35,623 nucleotides of DNA from an uncultured Nitrospira sp. GTDB lineage: Bacteria > Nitrospirota > Nitrospiria > Nitrospirales > Nitrospiraceae. The first letter of the stretch is position 1. Every line of letters begins with the position of its first letter. A model generated the notes under the pieces. That model ran no database searches and was not told the DNA's origin. It saw only the letters and a program-made list of their open reading frames with translations. Where the stretch lies: positions 1-35,623 of the forward strand of contig CABVRV010000034.1 in the NCBI GenBank assembly GCA_902500755.1. Direction: 5' to 3'. Below, piece by piece: positions 28,463 through 35,623 of the stretch. Both the position numbers and the translations under genes were made by a program.

Positions 28463-28478
28463 TGCAAAGAGAGAGCCG
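28463..28478 (-). promoter_or_regulatory. Sigma-54-like (-24/-12) promoter of the efflux operon
   Basis: The minus strand reads CGGCTCTCTCTTTGCA: against TGGCAC-N5-TTGCA it keeps GGC, the C at position six, and a perfect TTGCA, with GG and GC exactly ten bases apart. The predicted start would be near 28452, some 23 bases before the TolC-like ATG at 28429, which has its own GGAG. A TTGACA at about 28526-28521 lacks a good -10 partner. Confidence 0.6.
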
Positions 28479-28572
28479 GTAAGAGAAAGCAACCTGTTGT
28501 GGCGGAATTCAACTGTCAAATTAGTTACTTATACAAGAGCCGCAAAGAAGATGGGACGAGCACAGTGGAAAG

Positions 28573-28603
28573 TTGCGACAGAGAGGAAATTGCTACTGTT
28601 GCA
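28573..28603. promoter_or_regulatory. Paired TTGC(G/T)AC(A/T)G elements, candidate activator-binding site
   Basis: TTGCGACAG (573-581) and TTGCTACTG (590-598) lie 17 bases apart; the second is part of the near-perfect palindrome TGCTACTGTTGCA (28591-28603). They are 110-140 bases upstream of the sigma-54-like promoter, the normal location for enhancer-binding-protein sites. Confidence 0.35.
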
Positions 28604-28659
28604 GAAGGCGACAGGCCTATCCCCTGCCTACGCACATGATCCCTGCCTCACATGAAGCT

Positions 28660-28815
28660 TTAGCCACACAACGTGTTGCGGCCTAATTCGCGGCTCATAG
28701 TGCTGGGAGCGCGGACCAAGAGCCGTGCCAGGGCACGCAGCGACTGCCTTTGGGCCAATCCCAGACTGATGGTCTCACGCTCTTCGGCACTCAGAATGTG
28801 CGGTGTTCCACCAAC
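28660..28815 (-). pseudogene. IS30-family transposase remnant (helix-turn-helix fragment)
   Basis: A 51-codon minus-strand stretch between a TGA and a TAA reads HILSAEERETISLGLAQRQS followed by LRALARLLVRAPSTMSRELG. This is the conserved N-terminal helix-turn-helix of IS30-type transposases (LSxEEREEIxxGLAxGxSLRxIAxxLGRxPSTISRE). It stops right after SRELGRN, and the DDE catalytic domain is absent. No terminal inverted repeats were identified. It is a decayed insertion-sequence fragment. Confidence 0.78.
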
Positions 28816-28927
28816 TCACGGTTGGCTCTAATTACAGCTCTACTTTTGCTTGGAAGATATTCAGATATCTGGACATCACTCTGGTCAAATGGGTAGGTCT
28901 GAACCCATTCAATGTTGTCATCAGAGA

Positions 28928-28951
28928 GCAGCGCTCTTGACAGAGCGCTGC
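28928..28951. terminator. Strong hairpin downstream of the regulator gene
   Basis: GCAGCGCTC and GAGCGCTGC form a perfect 9-base stem with a 6-base loop (TTGACA). It lies about 60 bases after the stop of the minus-strand response regulator. There is no clear T run on the minus side (TCTCTGATG follows), so it may be an imperfect terminator or an mRNA-end structure. Confidence 0.45.
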
Positions 28952-29008
28952 ACGAGACGAAACGCGGCCAGCAGCAGGATCAAAACTGTTGGGTCGATAA
29001 CTAGAGCT

Positions 29009-29689
29009 CTAGGTGGTTTGGGGAGGAGGGAGTTGAGGATGCTCGGGGGTAAGCCCTTGCACGATGGCGTAGCGTACCAATTCAGCTGTCGTATGAATAT
29101 CCAAACCCTTCATGAGACAGTTCTTATGGAATTCGACGGTTTTCACTGAGAGACCAAGCAATTCGGCAATCTCTTTTGTTGCCTTCCCTTCACCGATCAA
29201 TTGCAACACTTCGCGTTGTCGCGGGGTCAACGGCTCAATGGATCCTTTCACCGCCGGCCGTTCCTCGGCTTTCAAGGCTTTCTCAACGATCGGTTTGGCG
29301 ATGGAGGGTGTCAGATAATATTTCCCCTCCAAGACGGCCTCGATTGCCTGGGGTAATTCCGAGACCGCAGATTGTTTCAACAGATAGCCGTTGCCTCCGG
29401 CTTTGAAGGCCTCAGTGGCATACTGTGGGCTCGCATGCATCGTGAGAAAGAGGATCTTTGTCTCCGGCAGCATTTTCTTGAGTTGGCGGGCCGCCTCAAA
29501 GCCGTTTAACAGCGGCATCGAGATATCCAATAACACCAGGTCTGGTTTCAGTCGCTCCGCCGCTTCGATCAAGGCCCGACCGTCTTCGACCATCCCCGCC
29601 ACGTCATACTGGTCTTCAAGCAGTTTGCGTACACCGGCCAGCAGAATGGAATGATCATCGGCCATCAGCACACGTGGCTTTTTCATCAT
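29009..29689 (-). CDS. NarL/FixJ-type response regulator (REC + LuxR HTH)
   Basis: A 226-residue transcription regulator. Receiver domain: acidic pair D11/D12, phosphorylation site D55 in VLLDISMP, T83 and K105. C-terminal LuxR-type helix-turn-helix: LTPRQREVLQLIGEGKATKEIAELLGLSVKTVEFHK. The start region reads GTG-ATG-ATG (29692, 29689, 29686) after AAAGGG; the exact codon is uncertain by one or two. It follows the histidine kinase gene by about 80 bases and is its likely partner. The targets are unknown. Confidence 0.93.
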   Translation of the reverse strand: MMKKPRVLMADDHSILLAGVRKLLEDQYDVAGMVEDGRALIEAAERLKPDLVLLDISMPLLNGFEAARQLKKMLPETKILFLTMHASPQYATEAFKAGGNGYLLKQSAVSELPQAIEAVLEGKYYLTPSIAKPIVEKALKAEERPAVKGSIEPLTPRQREVLQLIGEGKATKEIAELLGLSVKTVEFHKNCLMKGLDIHTTAELVRYAIVQGLTPEHPQLPPPQTT

Positions 29690-29772
29690 CACCCTTTCAA
29701 AATCATCTCCGCAACCGAAGGGCGCATCCCGATGCGAAATGTGACATACAATGCGACATATGAGGGACGGAA

Positions 29773-31305
29773 TCAGTGGGCACTGCTCGTCTCAGAAAGT
29801 GACACCCACGCATGGATCTCCGTGCCATAGCCGACCTTGCTCCTCACATGAAACGTGCCATGGAGCGTCCTCACACGCTCCGCCATGCTGGTCAAACCCA
29901 GTCCTTTTGGGAGCGCGGCATCCTTCGATTGTTCAAACCCACACCCGTCGTCATGGACACATATTCCCAACCCATTCCTGGTGCACAGAAGACGCACGAG
30001 AACATTGGCGGCCCCGGCGTGTTTTTTCACGTTCTGGAGACTTTCTTGCAAGATGCGATAGAGACACGTCGCCTGCGCCAGCGGGATCGCGGCCGGCACC
30101 TCTCGGATCACCACCTCTGTCGTCAATCCGGTCCGTGTGGAAAACTCATCCACGCATTCACGAATGGCCGCTTCCAGGCCCACATGTTCAAGCAACGAGG
30201 GATGAAGCTGATGTGCCAGGCGCTGGAGCTCGGTCGTGAGCTGTTCCGTTTTTTTCCCCATCTGCATGAGGAGACTCGAGTGTGATGCGCCTGACTCAGA
30301 TGTTGGAAAAGAAGACAATCGTTGCAGATCGATCGTCAGTGCAGCGAGTCGTTGGGTGAAATCGTCGTGGAGATCTCGGGCGATTCGTTTCCGTTCCTGC
30401 TCCTGGGCCCAGAGAAGTTCGGTTGTCAAGGCTTGAAGCTCTGCCTGCTGGTCGCTCAGTGCTTTCTGGTTCTGCAACAGTACCTTCTCAGCACGCTTAC
30501 GCTCGGTGATATTCTCTGTAAATATGATGATGCCTCCTACGCGCCCATCGCTCGTTTGCCAGGGTCTCATCTCCCAGCAGAGCCACTGCTCGATACCGTC
30601 GGCTCGTTCGAACCTGTCTTCCTCCTCTCGTACGACCTCACCTGCCAACCCACGCTGATGCATGGCCTTCCACTGCGCTGGAATCTCCGGAAAGATTTCA
30701 TAGTGTGAGCGATCGATCACGTCCCTGTCGCTCAGACCATAGTCCGTCATCCATCGGCGACTCGCGGCGAGATAGTTCATGTCACGATCGAACATCGCCA
30801 GCGCCACCGGGGCATGCTCGATGAATAAGCGAAGCCGTTCCTCGCTTTCACCCCTGGCTTCCTGCGCCGCTTTGACCTGACGCGCCGACTGCTTTTGCGT
30901 GACCAGGATCCAGGTGATGCCGAGCAACAGCGCCGTCGCCATGATTCGATTCGAGCTATCGTGCTGCGCGATCGCGCCCGGAGACAGTTCTGCTCCAGCC
31001 CAGGTCAACGACACGGTTGCACCCGCCATGATCATGGTGCTCTGCAGGTCCGGTGTCAACCGAGTGAGGAGAACCGGTAACGCATAGAGCATACACACCG
31101 CATAGCCGAGCGGAGACAGTAAATCGATCACAAACAGAACGACGGCGATCCCAGCAGAAGCGAGCCAGCTGCTCAACATCAGGTAGTTTTTCGTTTCCTT
31201 CTCTGACTTGGTCTCGCCTCGAAGCAGTGGAATAGGTGCAGGAGGATCACTAACTGTGGAGGAAGGAAACGCTTTGGTCTGGTTCTGAAGGGAGAGGAAT
31301 CCCAT
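29773..31305 (-). CDS. PAS-containing sensor histidine kinase (NarX/DegS-type HisKA_3)
   Basis: A 510-residue membrane sensor. Membrane part with about four helices (42-135), then a PAS domain (about 155-270; LFIEHAPVALAMFDRDMNYL, ending in ITERKRAE), a coiled linker and a HisKA_3 dimerisation domain with the phospho-acceptor H313 in RIARDLHDDFTQRL. ATPase domain: QESLQNVKKHA (N box), DDGCGF, and GLGLTSMAERVRTLHG (G2 box). The transmembrane block resembles MASE-like sensor regions without periplasmic domain, so the signal is probably sensed in or at the membrane. It likely phosphorylates the NarL-type regulator downstream. Confidence 0.93.
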   Translation of the reverse strand: MGFLSLQNQTKAFPSSTVSDPPAPIPLLRGETKSEKETKNYLMLSSWLASAGIAVVLFVIDLLSPLGYAVCMLYALPVLLTRLTPDLQSTMIMAGATVSLTWAGAELSPGAIAQHDSSNRIMATALLLGITWILVTQKQSARQVKAAQEARGESEERLRLFIEHAPVALAMFDRDMNYLAASRRWMTDYGLSDRDVIDRSHYEIFPEIPAQWKAMHQRGLAGEVVREEEDRFERADGIEQWLCWEMRPWQTSDGRVGGIIIFTENITERKRAEKVLLQNQKALSDQQAELQALTTELLWAQEQERKRIARDLHDDFTQRLAALTIDLQRLSSFPTSESGASHSSLLMQMGKKTEQLTTELQRLAHQLHPSLLEHVGLEAAIRECVDEFSTRTGLTTEVVIREVPAAIPLAQATCLYRILQESLQNVKKHAGAANVLVRLLCTRNGLGICVHDDGCGFEQSKDAALPKGLGLTSMAERVRTLHGTFHVRSKVGYGTEIHAWVSLSETSSAH

Positions 31306-31390
31306 CCGACCATTTTAAATGTCGGAATACATCTATCACAAGGGTGGGGCGCGGTCTGGCATCTCAAGAACTCGTCTCCCGATCGAACCC

Positions 31391-31864
31391 TCACCTGCGT
31401 CTGGGCAAACACACGCCACGGTACCGATCGACGGCTTGAGAGATGATATTGTGCAACTGTTCGGATGATGTCCCCTTGTCAAGCACCATGCATGCGCCGG
31501 CCCTCAATAATGCTTCTTGCTTGTTTGTTCCCGTCTCAAACGAGAGACCGATGATGCATACAGAGGGATGCGCTCGTAAGATTCGCTCTGTCGCTTCAAT
31601 GCCGTTCATTCTCGGCATACGAATATCCATCACAACCACATCAGGGCTCAAGTTGTCAGTCAGCCGGACTGCCTCTTCGCCATTTGCTGCCTCGCCTACT
31701 AATTCAATGTCAGGCCATCGGGCAACATGGTTGCGCAGGGCTTGTCGAACCATGCTGTGGTCATCGACAAGCAACAAGCGAATGCGCCTCATCGGCGATC
31801 GGTGTGGTGTTGAACTCCGAGCAAGGGAAGCTGAGTGAGTCGGCATGTCAATATACATAGACAT
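31391..31864 (-). CDS. Stand-alone receiver-domain protein (NarL-like REC, no HTH)
   Basis: A receiver domain only: LLLVDDHSMVRQAL with D34/D35, site D80 in VVVMDIRMPRMNG, S108 at the switch Thr/Ser position and K130. The DDHxxVR start is that of NarL-family regulators, but the protein ends (LPRRR) where the LuxR helix-turn-helix would begin, and none is visible in the 85 bases before the kinase gene. The first ATG is 31864; the internal ATG at 31792 (MRRIRLLLVDD) would give the usual N-terminus. It may be a phosphate sink, act through protein contacts, or be a truncated regulator. Confidence 0.85.
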   Translation of the reverse strand: MSMYIDMPTHSASLARSSTPHRSPMRRIRLLLVDDHSMVRQALRNHVARWPDIELVGEAANGEEAVRLTDNLSPDVVVMDIRMPRMNGIEATERILRAHPSVCIIGLSFETGTNKQEALLRAGACMVLDKGTSSEQLHNIISQAVDRYRGVCLPRRR

Positions 31865-31928
31865 GAGACGAATTGGATGAAACTAGGGTTTGGCTCTGTT
31901 TCTCGTACGAGTATTGCCGGTGTCGCAG

Positions 31929-32957
31929 TCAGAGGATGGAATGGTCGGCTAAAGACCGCTTTTCAATTGGGAATTCCGACGGTAACGGCACACTGGTAGG
32001 ATGAGAAGGAGGTACCAGGCATTGTAAGTTGTATTCCCGAAGCTTGCGATACAAGGTCGTTCGACTCACATCAAGGTCGCGAGCCACTCGCGTCAGATTT
32101 CCGTGATGCAAACTGATCCCCTTGACGATCAACTCGACCTCAATCCGACGTTGGGCGACTCGTAAGGAATTGAGTGAATCCCCTTCTTCTTGCGCGGTCT
32201 CGTGGGTCAAACCCAGGTCGTGCGGCGTAATCTCCCGTTCCTCGGCTATAATCACGGCACGCCTGACTCGATTGCTGAGCTCCCGCACGTTCCCGGGCCA
32301 GTGGTAGGAGCGCATCGCCTGGAGAGCTTCGGAGGTATACCCCCATATCGCCTTGCGATTCGAATCAGCGGCGTATCTCAGGAAACGCATGGCCATGAGC
32401 AATGTGTCTTCACCACGTTCCCGAAGCGGTGGAAGATGAATCTGCAGTACACCCAGCCGGTAGTAGAGATCCTCGCGAAACCGGTTCCGCTCGATCGCGG
32501 CCTTCAGATCAACGTTGGTCGCGCCAATGATTCGAGCATCGACGTGTAGGGTCTCCTGACCGCCGACTCGTTCGAATGTGCCTTCCTGCAAAAACCGAAG
32601 CAGCTTGACCTGCAAAGACGACAGGAGATCGCCGACTTCATCCAGCAGCAAGGTCCCTCTGGCTGCCCCTTCCAACCTGCCTTTCTTTCGTTGCACCGCT
32701 CCGGTGAAGGCCCCCTGTTCATGTCCAAACAGTTCAGACTCCAACAATGTTTCGGGGATTGCACCGCAATTGATCGGTACAAACGGACCCTGCTTTCTCA
32801 GGCTCTGCTCGTGGATCGCTCGCGCAGTGAGTTCCTTGCCCGTGCCCGTTTCACCGGTGATCAGAACAGGTAGATCCGTCTTCGCCACCTTCCTGACTAA
32901 TTCAACTACCGCGCGCATGGCGGGGCTTGTTCCGATCATTTCTTCTATCTGGTGCAT
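31929..32957 (-). CDS. Sigma-54-dependent activator without receiver domain (PspF-like architecture)
   Basis: A 342-residue enhancer-binding protein: AAA+ domain from residue 4 with Walker A GETGTGKE at 35-42, the sigma-54-contacting GAFTGA at 82-87, Walker B TLLLDE at 102-107, and a C-terminal Fis-type helix-turn-helix (NLTRVARDLDVSRTTLYRKL). There is no N-terminal sensory domain, as in PspF, so activity is probably controlled by a partner or by level. AGGAG lies 8 bases before the ATG. A sigma-54-like promoter lies about 55-70 bases upstream, suggesting autoregulation. The lone receiver gene follows after 64 bases. Confidence 0.94.
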   Translation of the reverse strand: MHQIEEMIGTSPAMRAVVELVRKVAKTDLPVLITGETGTGKELTARAIHEQSLRKQGPFVPINCGAIPETLLESELFGHEQGAFTGAVQRKKGRLEGAARGTLLLDEVGDLLSSLQVKLLRFLQEGTFERVGGQETLHVDARIIGATNVDLKAAIERNRFREDLYYRLGVLQIHLPPLRERGEDTLLMAMRFLRYAADSNRKAIWGYTSEALQAMRSYHWPGNVRELSNRVRRAVIIAEEREITPHDLGLTHETAQEEGDSLNSLRVAQRRIEVELIVKGISLHHGNLTRVARDLDVSRTTLYRKLREYNLQCLVPPSHPTSVPLPSEFPIEKRSLADHSIL

Positions 32958-33529
32958 CCGGTCAGCTCCTAAAAATGCATGCTACTGGCAACCACGGTTA
33001 CTGACAGGATACGCAATAAGTGCACCACTGCAGCGGCTTGACCAAGTCGTTGATTTACGGCCTCTCTTGCTTGTTCCGCACCTTAGTGCGAGCAAACTGA
33101 ATCGAATTCGATACATGCAGGATGAATCGAAATGGATACAGAGATGGAAACATGTTCGTTGATACTCGGCGGGTATGAGAACCCATCGGCTTAACCCCCC
33201 TCACATCTGTTTTGATGTGGTGCGTTCATGAGCGGAGCCGATCGAGGATAAAACCCCTGATATGGTCATCCGAGGTCCTTACTTCTGCCCCCTCACCCTC
33301 ACAATGCCGACGGGAGTCTAGAGGAATGTTCGTCTACTCATAACTAGGCAATGACCTGGGTTTTGTAGCAATTCGTACCAGCCAACGACCAGCAGGCCCC
33401 AGCCTCTTCATGACAAACTAATGGGTACTCTTGAACAGACATCCGCGACTCAAGCTCGGGGTACCTGAAGGGTGACGAGACGCGAGGTTCGTCTCCGTGG
33501 AGGAGGGCCTTCTCGTTCTCTCGATGCAA
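32958..33529. other. Intergenic region between RND pump and sigma-54 activator
   Basis: About 570 bases. It contains the sigma-54-like promoter at 33012-33027 and two small hairpins (CGCAC-CTTA-GTGCG near 33080; CACATC-TGTTTT-GATGTG at 33202-33219) without T tracts. The word GTAGCAATT at 33366-33374 also occurs, on the other strand, upstream of the efflux operon. A 61-codon minus-strand frame (33344-33529) has no recognisable features. Confidence 0.5.
33012..33027 (-). promoter_or_regulatory. Sigma-54-like (-24/-12) promoter of the activator gene
   Basis: The minus strand reads TGGTGCACTTATTGCG: TGG at -24 and TTGC at -12 with GG and GC exactly ten bases apart. The predicted start is near 33001, giving a 43-base leader with AGGAG before the ATG at 32957. 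This is the expected position for an autoregulated sigma-54 activator. Confidence 0.55.
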
Positions 33530-35623
33530 TTAGGCAGGGACTACTCGTGACGGTTCACGATGAGGAATAGCATCTCCGTTTCCCGAGACTTCTTGACCAT
33601 CAGCATGGTGCGGTCCGGCCGGTTTTCCCATCATGTGGTAGTAGACCACCGGAATCACAACGAGGGTCAGGAGCGTCGATGCGCCGACCCCGAAGAGCAA
33701 CGAGACGGCCAACCCTTGAAAGATCGGATCAAGGATGATGACAAAAGCGCCCACCATCAGCGCTGCGGCTGTCAGTAGAATGGGCCGCGTCCGAATCGCA
33801 CCTGCTTTGATCACGGCTTCTGATGGGGAAACACCCGCTCGTTCTTGTAGCTGAATGAAATCGACCAGGAGGATGGAGTTTCTCACGATGATGCCGGCGA
33901 GCGCGATGAATCCGATCATTGATGTGGCGGTGAAGTACGATCCGGTCAGCCAATGTCCCGGCAGAATGCCGATCAGCGTGAGCGGGATAGGCGCCATGAT
34001 GATCAGCGGCGTGATAAACGATTGAAACTGCCCGACGATCAATAGATAAATCAGCAACATGGCCACGGCAAAGGCAATCCCCATATCACGGAACGTTTCA
34101 TAGGTGATGTGCCATTCTCCATCCCATTTCATGGCAAGTTTGTCTTCCGACCAAGGCTGCGATGCGTAGTATTGTTCGATCTGATAGCCTTCTGCCGGTC
34201 GAAAGCTCTCTAACTTTTTCCCCACCCCGAGCACGCCATAGACCGGACTCTCGGCCTGTTCCGCCCCCGGACCGCCGACGTCGGCGAGCACATACACCAC
34301 CGGCTTCTGATTCTTATGGTAGATCGCCTTGTCCTGAACTGTCTGCTCGATCTTGAGCAGTTCGGACAGTTGGACGATGCCGCCGGCGCTCGTGCGCATC
34401 CCGATCTCGCCCAGGTGCTCCAAGCCGGTCCGTTCGGCAAGCGGCAAGCGCAGCACGATTTGTACCGGGCTCTTTTCTTGAGGAATATGGACCAGTCCAA
34501 CCTTAGACCCCTGCAGCGCCATGCGTAGGGTCTTCACGATGTCCTGGGAAGGAATGCCGGCAAGGGCAGCCTTTGCCCGATCGACTGTGAAGAGATATTT
34601 CACCTGATCTGCTTCGATATAGTCATCCACGTCCACCACTCCCGACGTGGTTTCGAATAAGGTCCGCACCTCACGGGCCGCAGCAAGCTGCCGGTGGTAA
34701 TTGGGACCGTACACCTCCGCGACCAGCACCGATTGCACGGGGGGACCGGGAGGCACTTCAACGATCTTGACGTTCGCACCGAACTCTCGGGCGATTTCGC
34801 GCACGGAAGGACGAATCCGCTGCGCGATTTCGTGACTCTGAGCGTCACGCTCGTGTTTCGCGACTAAATTGATCTGGATATCAGCCTCGTGCGGTTGTTC
34901 CCGCAAGTAATAGTGGCGGACCAGTCCACTGAAATTAAACGGTGACGCCGTCCCCACATAGGCTTGATAGTCTCGGACCTCCGGCACTGTCCTCACATAT
35001 CGTCCCAACGCCTGCGTAACTCGCGCGGTCTCTTCGAGCGTCGTGCCTTCCGGCATATCGATCACCAGCTGAATTTCACTTTTATTGTCGAACGGAAGCA
35101 TTTTCACCACGACGTGGCGGGTGTAGAACAACAAGGTTGATCCAAACAGCAACAGACCGACCACCCCGAGAAACGCATACGCCAGAATCGGATGGGCCAG
35201 CAGCGGGGAAAGGACTCGCCGATAGATCCGAGCGGTGAGCCCTCGCTCGTCACCTTCATGTTCGACACCCGCTACGGCAACTCCAGGGCGGTAGCAGGTT
35301 CGGCAAAACCAGGGAATCACAACGAAGGCGACCAGCAAGGAAAAAAACATCGCGATGGAGGCGTTCACAGGAATCGGTCTCATGTAGGGACCCATCAACC
35401 CTGAGACGAAGGCCATCGGCAGGAGCGCGGCGATCACCGTAAATGTCGCCAGGATCGTGGGGTTTCCGACTTCATCCACCGCCTTGATGGAGGCTTCGTG
35501 ATGAGACGCGAGGGGCATCTTCAGATGTCGGTATGTATTCTCAACGAGCACGATCGCATCGTCCACAAGAATACCGATCGAAAAAATGAGGGCAAACAAG
35601 GTCACCCGGTTGATCGTGTACCC
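33530..35623 (-). CDS. RND-family efflux pump, C-terminal two thirds (partial)
   Basis: The gene is cut by the right edge; the visible frame starts GYTINR(V)TLFALIFSIGILVDDAIVLVEN, which is transmembrane segment 4 with the DD proton-relay pair. About 697 of an expected ~1050-1100 residues are present: the second periplasmic pore/docking region (FYTRHVVVKMLPFDNKSEIQLVIDMPEGTTLEE) and the last helices (FIALAGIIVRNSILLVDFIQ; GAIRTRPILLTAAALMVGAFVIILDP; ASTLLTLVVIPVVYY). Proton-driven export of drugs, lipids or metals; the substrate cannot be told. An adaptor gene is expected further right. Confidence 0.93.
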   Translation of the reverse strand, partial: GYTINRVTLFALIFSIGILVDDAIVLVENTYRHLKMPLASHHEASIKAVDEVGNPTILATFTVIAALLPMAFVSGLMGPYMRPIPVNASIAMFFSLLVAFVVIPWFCRTCYRPGVAVAGVEHEGDERGLTARIYRRVLSPLLAHPILAYAFLGVVGLLLFGSTLLFYTRHVVVKMLPFDNKSEIQLVIDMPEGTTLEETARVTQALGRYVRTVPEVRDYQAYVGTASPFNFSGLVRHYYLREQPHEADIQINLVAKHERDAQSHEIAQRIRPSVREIAREFGANVKIVEVPPGPPVQSVLVAEVYGPNYHRQLAAAREVRTLFETTSGVVDVDDYIEADQVKYLFTVDRAKAALAGIPSQDIVKTLRMALQGSKVGLVHIPQEKSPVQIVLRLPLAERTGLEHLGEIGMRTSAGGIVQLSELLKIEQTVQDKAIYHKNQKPVVYVLADVGGPGAEQAESPVYGVLGVGKKLESFRPAEGYQIEQYYASQPWSEDKLAMKWDGEWHITYETFRDMGIAFAVAMLLIYLLIVGQFQSFITPLIIMAPIPLTLIGILPGHWLTGSYFTATSMIGFIALAGIIVRNSILLVDFIQLQERAGVSPSEAVIKAGAIRTRPILLTAAALMVGAFVIILDPIFQGLAVSLLFGVGASTLLTLVVIPVVYYHMMGKPAGPHHADGQEVSGNGDAIPHREPSRVVPA

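Larger units (their letters stand above)
28430..29008. other. Intergenic region between efflux operon and regulator
   Basis: About 580 bases. From the efflux side: a sigma-54-like promoter (28463-28478), a CAACCTGTTG palindrome (28490-28499), two TTGC(G/T)AC(A/T)G elements (28573-28603), an IS30-type transposase remnant (28660-28815) and a strong hairpin after the regulator gene (28928-28951). The plus-strand open frame at 28850-29149 overlaps the regulator gene and shows no family features. Confidence 0.6.

Noticed and set aside
28850-29149. 99-codon plus-strand frame before and over the response regulator
   Set aside because: It overlaps the regulator on the opposite strand and shows no recognisable protein features.
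33202-33219. CACATC/GATGTG hairpin as terminator of the RND gene
   Set aside because: It is over 300 bases beyond the stop codon, only a 6-base stem, and has no T tract on either strand.
33344-33529. 61-codon frame between the RND gene and the sigma-54 activator
   Set aside because: No family features, no clear ribosome site, and it abuts the RND stop codon; chance open frame is more likely.
1-35623. CRISPR arrays, tRNA or rRNA genes, phage att sites
   Set aside because: No regularly spaced repeats, cloverleaf-like sequences or rRNA segments were recognised in the gaps read by eye.

Overview
The window looks like a chromosomal segment of a Nitrospira-like bacterium (phylum Nitrospirota). 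This rests on moderately high GC, on the mix of genes (Mla-type lipid transport, FtsH, phosphoketolase/acetate kinase/glycogen phosphorylase, several efflux systems, two-component regulators) and on a short intergenic repeat that resembles ones I associate with Nitrospira. It is inference; there is no rRNA or other definitive marker here.

Layout. (1) Bases 1-6541, plus strand: the right end of a nonribosomal peptide cluster. It holds a terminal C-A-PCP-TE module with a glycine-like specificity code and an apparent Cys-Glu-His thioesterase triad, a SyrD/PvdE-type peptide exporter and an Sfp-type phosphopantetheinyl transferase. Its left part lies outside the window. (2) 6561-14283, minus strand: an OsmC-like thiol peroxidase, a VIT-like membrane protein, an Mla/MCE phospholipid-transport operon (mlaE, mlaF, mlaD and an auxiliary lipoprotein), ftsH and a DUF1207 outer-membrane protein. 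(3) 14452-19876, minus strand: an alpha-glucan phosphorylase, acetate kinase and phosphoketolase, in that transcriptional order; together they could turn stored glucan into acetyl phosphate, ATP and acetate. (4) 19978-20562: a bactofilin-like/membrane gene whose middle is out of frame. (5) 20965-28429, minus strand: a complete YbhGFSR-type efflux operon (TolC-like channel, HlyD-like adaptor, double ATPase, two ABC-2 permeases, a small membrane protein). (6) 28430-33027: regulatory genes (NarL-type regulator, PAS histidine kinase, lone receiver, sigma-54 activator without receiver), with an IS30-type transposase remnant in the gap before them. (7) 33530-35623: the C-terminal two thirds of an RND efflux pump, cut by the window edge.

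The most interesting signals are three sigma-54-like -24/-12 promoters, each placed in front of a gene on the correct strand: the sigma-54 activator itself, the YbhGFSR-like efflux operon, and the bactofilin-like gene. A related TTGC(G/T)AC(A/T)G element lies 110-130 bases upstream of the latter two. This suggests a small efflux/envelope-stress regulon encoded within the window. A second signal is a ~120-bp palindromic repeat present twice, each copy 1-2 bases after a stop codon and 50-55 bases before the next gene inside an operon. No CRISPR array, tRNA or rRNA gene was recognised.
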